Assembly (NCBI GenBank): GCA_021462855.1
Contig: JAJTXQ010000049.1
Coordinates: 88,743 to 152,742, forward strand
Direction: 5' to 3'
Length of the DNA: 64,000 bases
Source: Dehalococcoidia bacterium
GTDB taxonomy: Bacteria; Chloroflexota; Dehalococcoidia; DSTF01; JACRBR01
Shown here one piece after another: positions 18,715 through 28,466 of this stretch (position 1 is the first letter of the stretch; each line of letters starts with the position of its first letter). Under the pieces are notes generated by a model. The model did not search any database and was not told the origin of the DNA. It saw only the letters and a program-made list of their open reading frames with translations. The position numbers and the translations under genes are program-made.

Positions 18715-20091
18715 TCAGGCGATCGGCGTGCCGATCATCCCGGGCGGGACCGCGACGCCCATGCGCGCGAGCACCGTCGGGCCGACGTCGGTGATGCGCA
18801 GGCCGTCACGCTCGCCCGGCACGATGCCGGGTCCGCGCATGATGAAGATGCCGTGCTGGGCATGGTTCGCGTCGTCGGGGCCCGTGTCGTTCTCGAACGT
18901 GTAGACGCTGTCCGTGCCGAGCGATCCGACGGAGCGCCAGTTGAGGTCGCCGAAGTAGACGATCAGGTCGGGCGCGACGTTGTTCGTCGCGCGGTAAATT
19001 TGCTCGGGCTTAAACACGCGCGTGCCCATGGGCGCGCCCTCGTGGTCGGGGAGCGCGGTGAGCTTCGTCGCGATCTCGTCGCGGACGGCGTCGTAGTCGC
19101 CGCTGTCGACGGTGCCGTCGGGCTCGCGGCCGCGGACGTTGAGGAACACGCGGGCGTAGTAGCCGCCGTCGCTCCAGGCGATGGTGCGCGCCCAGTCGAC
19201 GAGATCGACGGAGAACGGCGTCGGGCTCGTCACATCCTGTTTCAGCGCGAGGTAGCCTTCGCGGCGGAGCCATTCGTTCACACAGACGCCGCCGATCATC
19301 CGCTTGGCGCCGTGGTCTGACATGATGATGACCGTGGCGCCGGTATCGAGCGACGCCAGCGTGCGGCCCACCTCCTCATCCATCGCCATGTAGTAGTCGC
19401 GGACGGCGCGCTGGTAGGGGTTGCCCGGTTCGTGCTTCGGGTGGGTCTCGTCGAAGTATTTCCAGAAGCCGTGGTGGACCCGGTCGACACCGATCTCGAC
19501 CATCATCGCGAAGTCCCACGGCTTGGTGGCGAGGAAGTGGCGGAAGAGCGCGAAGCGGCGGCGCGCCATGTCGTGCGCGGCATCGAGGACGCGCTGCTTG
19601 TCCTCGGTGCGGAAGTCATCGACGTCGATCGCGTAGTCGCCGACGGTCGCCTCGATTTCGGACTTGAGCTCAGGCGGGTAGGTGTACTCGCTCTCTGTGC
19701 TCGGCGTGAGGAAGCAGCCGACGCGCAGCCCTTCGACCGGGCGTGGCGGGTACGCCGGGGGCACGCCGACGAGGATCGATTGGCGCCCGGTGCGCCCGAG
19801 CACGTCCCACACGGCGTCCTCGCGGACGAGGTTGGCGTTCGCCATGGCGAGGCCCTCGTACGAATGGTCCCTGCGGTTACGGAAGCCGTAGATGCCGAGC
19901 TGGCCGGGGTCGCGGCTGGTCATCGCGCAGGCCCAGGCGGGGACGGTGATCGCCGGCACGACGCTCTCGAGCCGGCCCCACGCGCCCTCCGCGCGCAGCC
20001 GGCTGATGTTCGGGAGATCGGCGGCGAACCGGTCGAAGACGAGCTCCGGCGCCGCGCAGTCGAGGCCGATGATGACGGCGCGGTGCGTCAT
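18715..20091 (-). CDS. alkaline phosphatase/phosphodiesterase superfamily protein
   Basis: AVIIGLDCAAPELVFDRFAADLPNISRLRAEGAWGRLESVVPAITVPAWACAMTS...VIIMSDHGAKR. Confidence 0.85.
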   Translation of the reverse strand: MTHRAVIIGLDCAAPELVFDRFAADLPNISRLRAEGAWGRLESVVPAITVPAWACAMTSRDPGQLGIYGFRNRRDHSYEGLAMANANLVREDAVWDVLGRTGRQSILVGVPPAYPPRPVEGLRVGCFLTPSTESEYTYPPELKSEIEATVGDYAIDVDDFRTEDKQRVLDAAHDMARRRFALFRHFLATKPWDFAMMVEIGVDRVHHGFWKYFDETHPKHEPGNPYQRAVRDYYMAMDEEVGRTLASLDTGATVIIMSDHGAKRMIGGVCVNEWLRREGYLALKQDVTSPTPFSVDLVDWARTIAWSDGGYYARVFLNVRGREPDGTVDSGDYDAVRDEIATKLTALPDHEGAPMGTRVFKPEQIYRATNNVAPDLIVYFGDLNWRSVGSLGTDSVYTFENDTGPDDANHAQHGIFIMRGPGIVPGERDGLRITDVGPTVLARMGVAVPPGMIGTPIA

Positions 20092-20222
20092 GCTTCGTGC
20101 CGCGGCAGCAGGCGGAGTGGGTGGAACTTCACAGGCATCCTCGGGCTACCGGGAGAGCATAGCATCCCGGCGCGCGGGTGAGCGTTGTACCATGAGCGAC
20201 CGCGGCGGGGAGGACGCGCGGC

Positions 20223-21119
20223 ATGGGTTCGCGCGCAGGCCTTCGTGTGCACCTGGTCGACGGGACGTACGAGCTGTTCCGGCATTACTTCGCGGTGCCG
20301 TCCCATCGCACGGCCGACGGCGCGGAGGCCGGCGCGATGCGCGGCGTGCTGAACTCGCTCGTCGCGCTGCTGGGCGAAGGCGCAACGCACGTCGGCGTGG
20401 CGACAGACCACGTCATCGAATCGTTCCGCAACGACCTGTGGGCCGGATACAAGACGGGCGCCGGCATCGCGCCGGACCTGCTGGCGCAGTTCACGCCGCT
20501 CGAGGACGCGCTGCGCGAGCTCGGCCTCGCGGTGTGGGCGATGGTCGAGCACGAGGCCGACGACGCGCTGGCGGCGGGGGCGCGGCAGGCGTCGGCGTAC
20601 GCGAGCCAGGTGCTGATCTGCACGCCGGACAAGGACCTCGCGCAGTGCGTGGATGGCGCGCGCGTGGTGCAGTTCGACCGGCGCAAGAACGCCGCGCTCG
20701 ACGACGCCGGCGTGCTCGCGAAGTTCGGCGTGCCGCCGGCGTCGATCGCCGATTACCTCGCGCTTGTCGGCGACGCGGCCGATGGTTACCCGGGACTTCC
20801 CGGGTGGGGCGCGAAGTCGGCGGCGGCGATCCTGCGCGCGTACGGCCACATCGAGGCGGTCCCGGAGCGGGCGTCGGAGTGGAGCGTGGCGCTCCGCGGC
20901 GGGCACGTGCTTGCGGCGACGCTGCGGGACCGGCGGGACGAGGCGTTGCTGTTCAAGGACCTCGCCACCTTGCGGACGGACATCGACATCGACGCGTCGG
21001 AGGAGCGGCTGCGGTGGCGGGGGCCGGGGCCGGGGTTCCGCGCGCTGGCGGAGCGGCTCGGGTCGCCGGGGCTTGCGCAGCGCGCCGAGGCGGCGGCCGT
21101 GGCGCGCGGGTGCGCGTGA
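20223..21119 (+). CDS. stand-alone 5'-3' exonuclease (Pol I N-terminal/FEN-like)
   Basis: LVDGTYELFRHYFA, EHEADDALAAGA, ICTPDKDLAQCV, LVGDAADGYPGLPGWGAKSAAAIL H3TH. Confidence 0.9.
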   Translation: MGSRAGLRVHLVDGTYELFRHYFAVPSHRTADGAEAGAMRGVLNSLVALLGEGATHVGVATDHVIESFRNDLWAGYKTGAGIAPDLLAQFTPLEDALRELGLAVWAMVEHEADDALAAGARQASAYASQVLICTPDKDLAQCVDGARVVQFDRRKNAALDDAGVLAKFGVPPASIADYLALVGDAADGYPGLPGWGAKSAAAILRAYGHIEAVPERASEWSVALRGGHVLAATLRDRRDEALLFKDLATLRTDIDIDASEERLRWRGPGPGFRALAERLGSPGLAQRAEAAAVARGCA

Positions 21120-21125
21120 TGGCGG

Positions 21126-21362
21126 TCAGTCGTCGATGTTCGCCTTCCAGCCGAGCCAGACCATCGCCGCGACGGCGGCGATGATCAGCGCGCCGGGAAA
21201 GAGCATGGCGTCGCCGAGCTCCGACCAGCGGTCAGCGGAGGACGCGCCTTCGCGGCTGATGGCGCGCCAGGCCCCGTACGCCGCGGCCGCGGCGGCGCCG
21301 AGCGCCAGCGCGACGACCGCGAGCACGATGTTCTCGCGTCCCGAGCTCGATCCCTCGCTCAT
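21126..21362 (-). CDS. small hypothetical membrane protein (two hydrophobic segments)
   Basis: 78 aa ORF; TAGATT-N6-ATG upstream. Confidence 0.55.
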   Translation of the reverse strand: MSEGSSSGRENIVLAVVALALGAAAAAAYGAWRAISREGASSADRWSELGDAMLFPGALIIAAVAAMVWLGWKANIDD

Positions 21363-21400
21363 GGCGGCAATCTAGCACCGACGGCGGATGCGGGCACGTC

Positions 21401-21430
21401 TTGACACGCCGCCGGGGCAGGGCGCACAGT
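21401..21430 (+). promoter_or_regulatory. promoter TTGACA-N18-CACAGT
   Basis: TTGACA and weak -10 upstream of 21462. Confidence 0.5.
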
Positions 21431-21461
21431 ACACCCGTCCGTTGAAAGGCAGGGAGGTCAC

Positions 21462-22064
21462 ATGGCGGTTGCGACTGCAATGGCATCGGACGGCGGATCG
21501 GGCTACCCGATCGATCTCGACGTGTCATACCCGGAGAAGCTCAATCGCTGGCTGCCGCTGATCAAGTGGCTGCTCGCGATCCCGCACATGATCATCCTGT
21601 ACGCGCTGAACCTGGCGGCGAGCGTGGTGACGTTCATCGCCTTCTTCGCGATTCTCTTCACCGCGAAATATCCCGAGGGCCTGTTCAGGTTCGTGCTGGG
21701 CGTGCAGCGGTGGCGGCTCAACGTCAACGTGTACACCAGCCTGCTGCGTGACGAGTATCCGCCGTTCACGATGGACGCGGGCCAGTACCCGGCCGCGCTC
21801 GAGGTGCCGTACCCGGCGAACATGAACCGCTGGATGCCGCTCGTGAAGTGGCTGCTGGCTATCCCGCATTACATCGTGTTGTTGTTCCTGGGGATCGCGG
21901 TCGCCGTCACGACGGTCATCGCGTTCTTTGCGATCCTGATCACATCGTCGTATCCGCGCGGGCTGCATGGCTTCGCGGTGGGCGTCACGCGATGGAGCAC
22001 GCGCGTGAACCTGTACGTGACGCTGATGACGGACGCGTACCCGCCGTTCAGCCTCGACCCGTAG
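21462..22064 (+). CDS. DUF4389 protein, two repeats
   Basis: YPEKLNRWLPLIKWLLAIPHMIILYALN...FFAILFTAKYPEGLFRFVLGVQRWRLNVNVYTSLLRDEYPPF, then a second copy. Confidence 0.85.
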   Translation: MAVATAMASDGGSGYPIDLDVSYPEKLNRWLPLIKWLLAIPHMIILYALNLAASVVTFIAFFAILFTAKYPEGLFRFVLGVQRWRLNVNVYTSLLRDEYPPFTMDAGQYPAALEVPYPANMNRWMPLVKWLLAIPHYIVLLFLGIAVAVTTVIAFFAILITSSYPRGLHGFAVGVTRWSTRVNLYVTLMTDAYPPFSLDP

Positions 22065-22073
22065 GAGCGCGCG

Positions 22074-23204
22074 ATCGGAGCCATCGCCGCAGACGCGCAC
22101 TCGCTGCCACACCCCGTCACCTTCGACGTCGCGTACCCCGAGCGGCTGTCCCGCCGGCTGATCTTCGTCAAGTGGCTGGCGATCATCCCGCACCTGATCG
22201 CGCTGTACCTGCTGTTCGGCGTGGCGCAGATCCTGGCGGTGCTCGCGTGGTTCGCGATCTTGTTCACCGGGCGCTATCCGCGCGCGTTCTTCCCGTTCAC
22301 GTCGGGGGTGCTGCGCTGGGCGTCGAACGCGATGGCGTACGCGGCGCTGCTGCGGGACGAGTATCCGCCGTTTGGCTGGGAGCCGGGCGATTATCCGCTC
22401 GACCTCGACATCCCGATGGCGGAGCGGCAGTCGCGGCTGCGGCTGTTCGTGCGCGGCGCGGCGATCATGCCGAACATCCTCGTGTTCACGTTCGTGCAGA
22501 TCGCGTGGTTCGTGACGACGACGGTCGCGTGGTTCGCGATCCTGTTCAGCGGGCGCTACCCGCGGGGGCTGTTTCGTTTCGGCGCCGGGGCGATGCGCTG
22601 GTACAACCGCCAGGCGGCGTACCTGTTCCTGCTGCGCGACGAATACCCGCCGTACAGCGTCAATGCCGGCGCGCGGCCCGGCAACGAGGCGCTGTCGGCG
22701 ATCGTCGGCGCGCCGCTGTTCGCGCTGTACGTGGCGGCGAGCTTCGCGCCGGCGTTCGGGCTGCTGATGCCGGGCGAGGACACGACGCGCGTCGATGCCT
22801 CGGCGCTGGCGGACCCGGCGGCGCTCGAACGCCAGCGTCCTTCGGCGGGGGCGAACAACCTGCGCATCACGCTCGAGGGTTACGACGATGACGCGTTCCC
22901 GCCCCCCGGCTCGGGCACGGTCATCGACAGCGACGCGCGGCTCGTGGCGTTCGACGTGCTGGTCGAGAAGACGGGCCGCTGGCCAGTGATGTACATGGCG
23001 TACCTGTTCGGCGTGGAGTCGTGCGAAGGCGAGCGGATCAGCGCGGACGTGTCGGCGACGAGCGAAGGCGGGCCGGTGTTCGAGTTCTGGTGGACGGGCG
23101 GCAGCACGCCGGCCACGGTGTACTTCCAGCTGCCGGCCGGCGACGAGGTGTGTGAACTGACCTACCGGACCGGCGCCGGGTCGATCAACTTCGTGTTCGA
23201 GTAG
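22074..23204 (+). CDS. DUF4389 protein, two further repeats plus C-terminal extracytoplasmic domain; proposed ATC start
   Basis: Same frame as 21462 gene, open from the TAG at 22062; HPVTFDVAYPERLSRRLIFVKWLAIIPHLI...LLRDEYPPFG; AGGAG 22063-22067 is 6 nt before ATC 22074; first canonical start (GTG 22221) falls inside TM1. Confidence 0.7.
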   Translation: MGAIAADAHSLPHPVTFDVAYPERLSRRLIFVKWLAIIPHLIALYLLFGVAQILAVLAWFAILFTGRYPRAFFPFTSGVLRWASNAMAYAALLRDEYPPFGWEPGDYPLDLDIPMAERQSRLRLFVRGAAIMPNILVFTFVQIAWFVTTTVAWFAILFSGRYPRGLFRFGAGAMRWYNRQAAYLFLLRDEYPPYSVNAGARPGNEALSAIVGAPLFALYVAASFAPAFGLLMPGEDTTRVDASALADPAALERQRPSAGANNLRITLEGYDDDAFPPPGSGTVIDSDARLVAFDVLVEKTGRWPVMYMAYLFGVESCEGERISADVSATSEGGPVFEFWWTGGSTPATVYFQLPAGDEVCELTYRTGAGSINFVFE

Positions 23205-23240
23205 CGGCCAGGTCCCGCGCGGCAGCGCGGTGGCGCCGGG

Positions 23241-23636
23241 CTACTCGTCGGAGGCGACGGCGTAGCGCTCTCCCTCGTCGGGGAGCGATGGTTCCTCGAC
23301 GGCGGCCTTGAGGTTGGCGAGCGACTCGACGAGCGCGACTTCGTATCCCTGCCGTTGCATGCCGAAGGTGATGATGCGGAACAGCGCGTGCTTCCAGCCG
23401 CCGGGGATGAGCGTCGCGGAGACCTCGGTGTGGTCTGGTTGTGGCGTGAGCCTGTACGTGAGCCGGCACGGCGTCCCGCCGATCGTCACGCGCAGGTCCA
23501 TGCGCGACGGCGGATCGCGGCGCAGCACCTCGAATGTGCGGCCCTCGTACTCTGCGGCGCTGTCGAGATCACGCTCGATCGCGGCGAAGACTTCGGCCGG
23601 GGTCGCATGGATTGCGAATGCCTTTTCGATGTTCAT
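23241..23636 (-). CDS. SRPBCC-family (polyketide cyclase/START-like) protein
   Basis: MNIEKAFAIHATPAEVFAAIERDL...PCRLTYRLTPQPDHTEVSATL. Confidence 0.7.
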   Translation of the reverse strand: MNIEKAFAIHATPAEVFAAIERDLDSAAEYEGRTFEVLRRDPPSRMDLRVTIGGTPCRLTYRLTPQPDHTEVSATLIPGGWKHALFRIITFGMQRQGYEVALVESLANLKAAVEEPSLPDEGERYAVASDE

Positions 23637-23729
23637 GTGGCCTCCGCGCACGCGCGGCGGTTGGCGGCCACGCGCGCGTACCGAGATAATACGCGCGGCG
23701 CCGCGCGTTGTCTGCGGCTTGCGGGGGTC

Positions 23730-24929
23730 ATGGTACGCACGGTTACGGTTGTCGTTGCGCTCGCCCTGATGCTCGCCGCCTGCGGCGGCGGCGGCAACTC
23801 CGCACCGACCCCGGCCCCGCCACCCGAGGCGCGCGGCGGCGCGGTCGTCGTGCCGGCGGGCGCGCCGTTGCGGATCGGCGTCTCGGTGGCGCTGTCGGGC
23901 GACCAGGTGATCATCGGGACGGACATCGCCGATGCGGTGGACCTGGCGGTGGCCGACGCCGGCGGCGCCGTGCGCGGCCACCCGATCGAGGTCGTACGCA
24001 AGGACGACGGCTGTACCGATGCGGAGCGCGCGCTCACCGTCGCGCGGACGTTCATCGCGGACGAGCGCGTCGGAGGCGTCATCGGACCGATGTGCACGAT
24101 CGGCTCGCAGGCGGCGAACGACGAGTACGCGCGGGCGAGCATGGTGCACATCACGCCGGCATCGACGCGCGCCGAGCTCTCGGCCCAAGGCGATGCGTAC
24201 TTCTTCCGCACGGCGTGGCAGGACGGGGCGCAGGCGCGCCTGCAGGCGCGATATGCGATCGACCGCCTGCGGGCGACGAAGGCCGTGATCATCGATGACA
24301 GCGAACCGTACGGCACCGGCCTGGCCGAGGGCGTCGCCGGCGCGTACAGCGAGCTGGGCGGACAGGTGGTGTCGCGCGAACGCATCGGCCGTGGCACGAC
24401 GGACTTCGCCGGGCTTGCGCGGCAGGTAGCGACCGCGAACCCGGATGCCGTGATCTATGCGGGGCTGAACCCTGAAGGCGCGCTGATCGTGCGCGCGCTG
24501 CGCGATGCGGGCTACGCCGGCGCGATCATCGGCCCGGACGCGCTCGTGAGCGCGCGCGACTTTCTCGTTACTGCCGGCGCGAAGGCGGAGGGCGCGATCC
24601 TCACCGGCGGCGCCGCGCCCGACGAGGCCTACGTCGCCAGGTTCAGCGGGCGGTACCTGCGCCCGATCAGCACGCCGTTCGTGCTGCAGGCGAACGACGC
24701 CGTCCGTGCGCTGATCGCCGCGATCGACGCGGTGGCGCAGGAACGCGGCGACGGCGCGCTGGTGATCGACCGTGCGGGGCTCGCGTCGGCGCTGCGCGCC
24801 CAGGCGTACGACGGGCTTACCGGGACGGTGGCGTTCGACGAGCGCGGCGACCGGCGCGGTGAGACGGCGGCGGAACTCGGGCTGGCCGTGTATACCGTCA
24901 GCGAAGGACGGTTCGTCGCGGCGCCGTGA
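23730..24929 (+). CDS. branched-chain-amino-acid-type ABC substrate-binding lipoprotein (orphan)
   Basis: Lipobox LAAC, periplasmic binding protein fold RIGVSVALSGDQVIIGTDIADAVDLAV...GVIGPMCTIGSQAANDEY. Confidence 0.85.
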   Translation: MVRTVTVVVALALMLAACGGGGNSAPTPAPPPEARGGAVVVPAGAPLRIGVSVALSGDQVIIGTDIADAVDLAVADAGGAVRGHPIEVVRKDDGCTDAERALTVARTFIADERVGGVIGPMCTIGSQAANDEYARASMVHITPASTRAELSAQGDAYFFRTAWQDGAQARLQARYAIDRLRATKAVIIDDSEPYGTGLAEGVAGAYSELGGQVVSRERIGRGTTDFAGLARQVATANPDAVIYAGLNPEGALIVRALRDAGYAGAIIGPDALVSARDFLVTAGAKAEGAILTGGAAPDEAYVARFSGRYLRPISTPFVLQANDAVRALIAAIDAVAQERGDGALVIDRAGLASALRAQAYDGLTGTVAFDERGDRRGETAAELGLAVYTVSEGRFVAAP

Positions 24930-24978
24930 GACGCCGCCGCACGCTCCGGCCTGTTGGCGGGATCAGGGGAGGCATCGC

Positions 24979-25782
24979 ATGGCGGAGAACGATGAGCAGA
25001 TCGTAACGGCGGGGTATGACCTGGTGTTCGCGGCGCTTCCGCGGAGCGCGACGTTTGCGCGCGCGTGGCGGGCGCACGCGCTCGGCGACGACTTCCCCGA
25101 CGGGTTCGAACACATCAGCTTCGTGACGCTGGACGAGATGCGCACGATCGCGCGGGAGATGGGCATCGGCGCGGGCGATGCCTTCGGTGACCTCGCGTGC
25201 GGCCTCGGCGGCATCAGCCTGTGGATCGCGCGCGAGACCGGCGCGCGGCTCACGGGCGTCGACATCTCGGCGTCGGCGGTGGCAGGCTCGAGGGCGCGCG
25301 CGGAGGCGCAAGGGCTCGCTGGCGCCGCCCGCTTCGTGCATGCGCCGCTCGCGGCGACCGGCCTCGACTCCGGCGCGCTCGACGCGGGGATGTCCACCGA
25401 CGCGCTGCAATACGTTCCGGACAAGCGCGCGGCGCTCCGCGAGGCGGCGCGCGTCCTGCGGCCGGGCGGGCGCATGGTCGTCACCTGCTTCGAGGCGGAT
25501 GCGGAGCGTGTCGCCGGCTTGCCGGTGCTCGGCAGCGATCCCGCCGGCGACTACCGTCCGTTGCTCGACGAGGCGGGGTTCGACGTCACGTCGTACGAAG
25601 AAACGCCCGCGTGGCGCGAGCGGCTGACGCGCACGTACCAGGCCGTCGCCGACGAGCGGGATGCGCTGGCGCGGGAGATGGGAGAAGCGGCGTGCAACGC
25701 GCTGCTCGGCGAGATCGTCCTTACGCTGCAGGTGCGGCCGTATTCCGGCCGCGTGCTGTTCGCGGCGACGAAGCGGGAGTGA
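24979..25782 (+). CDS. class I SAM-dependent methyltransferase
   Basis: FGDLACGLGGISLWIARETGARLTGVDISASAV...MSTDALQYVPDKRAALREAARVLRPGGRMVVTC. Confidence 0.85.
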   Translation: MAENDEQIVTAGYDLVFAALPRSATFARAWRAHALGDDFPDGFEHISFVTLDEMRTIAREMGIGAGDAFGDLACGLGGISLWIARETGARLTGVDISASAVAGSRARAEAQGLAGAARFVHAPLAATGLDSGALDAGMSTDALQYVPDKRAALREAARVLRPGGRMVVTCFEADAERVAGLPVLGSDPAGDYRPLLDEAGFDVTSYEETPAWRERLTRTYQAVADERDALAREMGEAACNALLGEIVLTLQVRPYSGRVLFAATKRE

Positions 25783-26126
25783 TGGCGATGGTCAAGCTCG
25801 TGTACTGCATCTCGAAGAAGCCGGAGATGCCGCTGGACGCGTTCCAGCGCTACTGGCGCGAGACGCACGCGCCGATCGCCGGGGCGATCCCGCGGCTGCG
25901 GCGCTACGTGCAGTCGCACGTCGTGCCGGAGACGTACGCGCAGCGTGCGCCCGGATTCGACGGCTGCGCCGAGCTCTGGTTCGATTCGATGGACGACCTG
26001 CGCGCGGCGATGGCATCACCCGAGGTGCGCGCGGCGATCGAGGATGAGCGCAACTTCATCGACCACTCGCGCGTTGCGTCGTTCATCACGACCGAGCACG
26101 TCGTCGTCGGGGAGTCCACTCGATAG
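25782..26126 (+). CDS. EthD-domain protein
   Basis: KLVYCISKKPEMPLDAFQRYWRETHAPIAGAIPRLRRYVQSHV...; ATGA overlap. Confidence 0.85.
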   Translation: MAMVKLVYCISKKPEMPLDAFQRYWRETHAPIAGAIPRLRRYVQSHVVPETYAQRAPGFDGCAELWFDSMDDLRAAMASPEVRAAIEDERNFIDHSRVASFITTEHVVVGESTR

Positions 26127-26158
26127 CCTGTTGCCGTCGACGCGAACGGCGAGCGCCG

Positions 26159-27079
26159 CTAGGCGCAGGCGGCGCGCAGGGCGTCGCGGACGGCGACGGC
26201 GTGCGCGAGTGCGGCCTCCGTGGCATCGGCGATGACGAAGTTCACCCACCGGCACCCCAGCTCGACGTACGGCGCGATGAACGCGGCGATCTCGTCGGGC
26301 GTGCCGTAGGGGGTGTACTTTTCGAACGACTCGAATGGCAGGCGGTAGAACGCCTGCATGCTGCCGGCGACCTTCTCGCGGGCCTTCGTGCGGTCGGCGT
26401 CGACGCCCATCCAGAACTGCATGCCCTGCGGGAACGATGCATCGGCGCGACCCGCCGCCGCGGCCGCTTCGGCGATCTTCTCGCGCGCCTCGGCGAAGCG
26501 GCGTGAGGACACCCAGATGCCGGTCCAGCCATCGGCGTACCGTGCGGCGCGGGTGAGCGCGGCGTCGGAGCGGCCGCCGACCTGCAGCGTGACGCCGCCC
26601 GGCCGGTACGGTTTCGGGCGCATGCGGACGTCGCGGAGCTGGTAGTACTTGCCCTCGAACGTCGTCGTCTCGTTGGTCCACAGGCTGCGGAGGATCTGCA
26701 GCGACTCGTCGGTGCGGCGTGCGCGCGTCTTCGGGTCGACGCCGCACGCCCACCACTCGTTCGGGTCCTCGCCGCCGATGCCGACGCCGAGCACGAGGCG
26801 TCCTCGCGACACCTGGTCGATCATCGCGCACTGAAGGGCGACGGGCGCCGGGTGGCGCAGCGCCAGCAGGTAGACGCACGTCTGCAGCTCTAGCCGCGTC
26901 GTGGCGGCGGCGATCGGCGCGAGTTTGAGCAGGCCGTCGCTGCCGGAGCCATAGAACGTCACGTGGTCGCCGACGAATACGCCATCTACGCCCGCGGCCT
27001 CGGCCTCGCGCGACCAGTCGATGACGTTCTCGTCGGCGCCGCCCGCGGGGATGAACACCTTCGGCATCTGCATCGGCAT
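26159..27079 (-). CDS. LLM-class F420-dependent oxidoreductase-like (luciferase family)
   Basis: AEAAGVDGVFVGDHVTFYG, RGRLVLGVGIGGEDPNEWWACGVDP, RTDESLQILRSLW. Confidence 0.9.
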   Translation of the reverse strand: MPMQMPKVFIPAGGADENVIDWSREAEAAGVDGVFVGDHVTFYGSGSDGLLKLAPIAAATTRLELQTCVYLLALRHPAPVALQCAMIDQVSRGRLVLGVGIGGEDPNEWWACGVDPKTRARRTDESLQILRSLWTNETTTFEGKYYQLRDVRMRPKPYRPGGVTLQVGGRSDAALTRAARYADGWTGIWVSSRRFAEAREKIAEAAAAAGRADASFPQGMQFWMGVDADRTKAREKVAGSMQAFYRLPFESFEKYTPYGTPDEIAAFIAPYVELGCRWVNFVIADATEAALAHAVAVRDALRAACA

Positions 27080-27089
27080 CGTCCGCTTC

Positions 27090-28298
27090 CTATCGTTCGC
27101 GCGCCGGTCCGGCGACGCCTTCCTCGCGCAACCGCACGATCTCGTCCCACGTGAATCCCGCCTCGAGCAGGACCTCCTCGGTGTGCGCGCCCAGCGCCGG
27201 CGCGAGCGAGCGGATGCGCACCGGCTCGCCATCGATCGCGATGCCGGCGCCGGCCATGCGCACGGGGTCGCCGCCCGGGCGCGGCACCTCGTGGATGTAC
27301 GCGTTGGCGAGCGCCTGCGGGTCGCCCGCGAGCGCGGCGTAGTCCTGCACGAGGGAGGCGAACATGCCGCACCCGTTGAGCCGGTCGACCCAGTGCAGGG
27401 CGGGCGCCGTGGAGAACACCCCGTCGAGCACGTCGATGAGCGCGCCGGCGTTCTCGGCGGTGCGCTTTTGGAACGAGTCGAAACGCTCGTCGCCGGCCAG
27501 CTCGGGCCTGCCGATGATGCCGCAGACGTCGTCCCACGCGCGGTCGAGCAGCATGCCGATGACGAACCACGCGCCGTCGCCGCCCTGGTACGCGCGCCAG
27601 AACGGGCGCGTGCCGCCGCGGTAGGGCCGCGGGCGCTGGATGTTGGTGAACAGGTAGTTCGTCACGTCGAACGACTGCAGGGAGATCATGCTGCCGAGCA
27701 GCGATGTGTCGTACTTCGCGCCCTGGCCGGTGGCGGCGCGCCCGGCAAGCCCCGCGAGCGCGGCGATGCACGCGTGCAGCGCACCCGCCTGGTCGGCGAT
27801 GGGCACCGGCGTGGGCAACGGCGGGTCGTCGGGCTCGCCGTTGAGGGCGGCGAAGCCCGAGCGCGCCTGCGCGAGCATGTCGAAGGCGCCGGCGTCGGCC
27901 TCCGGCCCCTGCGGGCCGTAGCCGGACGCCTGCACGTAGATGATCGCCGGGTTGATGACACGCACCGCGTCGTACGCCAGCCCGAGACGCGCGATCACCG
28001 ACGGGCGGAAGTTGTTGATGAAGACGTCGGCGGTGGCCGCGAGGCGCAGGAACACGTCGCGGCCGCGCGGCTGCTTGAGGTCAAGCGCGATCGAGCGTTT
28101 GCCGCGGTTGTGCGCCTCGAAGTAACTGCTGAGCGCGACGGGGGGCAGGGACCAGAGGCCGCGGCCGGGGTCGCCAGTGACGGGCTCTTCGACCTTGACG
28201 ACGTCGGCGCCGAGGTCGGCGAGCAAGGCGGACGCGTAGGTGCCCTGCTGCCAGACGGTGAGGTCGAGGACGCGCACGCCTTCGAGGGGGAGTCGCAT
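27090..28298 (-). CDS. CaiB/BaiF family III CoA-transferase
   Basis: LEGVRVLDLTVWQQGTYASALLADLGADVVKVE, NRGKRSIALDLKQPRGRDVFLRL. Confidence 0.95.
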   Translation of the reverse strand: MRLPLEGVRVLDLTVWQQGTYASALLADLGADVVKVEEPVTGDPGRGLWSLPPVALSSYFEAHNRGKRSIALDLKQPRGRDVFLRLAATADVFINNFRPSVIARLGLAYDAVRVINPAIIYVQASGYGPQGPEADAGAFDMLAQARSGFAALNGEPDDPPLPTPVPIADQAGALHACIAALAGLAGRAATGQGAKYDTSLLGSMISLQSFDVTNYLFTNIQRPRPYRGGTRPFWRAYQGGDGAWFVIGMLLDRAWDDVCGIIGRPELAGDERFDSFQKRTAENAGALIDVLDGVFSTAPALHWVDRLNGCGMFASLVQDYAALAGDPQALANAYIHEVPRPGGDPVRMAGAGIAIDGEPVRIRSLAPALGAHTEEVLLEAGFTWDEIVRLREEGVAGPARER

Positions 28299-28466
28299 GG
28301 CCGCCATTGTCGCGCCAGCCGGCGCGGAAATCCAGACGGCGTTCGGCGTTCTGGCCATGACGATCGGCCGGCGGCGTTGTACGCTACCGCTCGGTGTAAC
28401 GCGGGTGTCTGAACTTCGTCCGACAGGCGGATTGACCGGCCTCGATGCCATCACCTACAACGAGCC

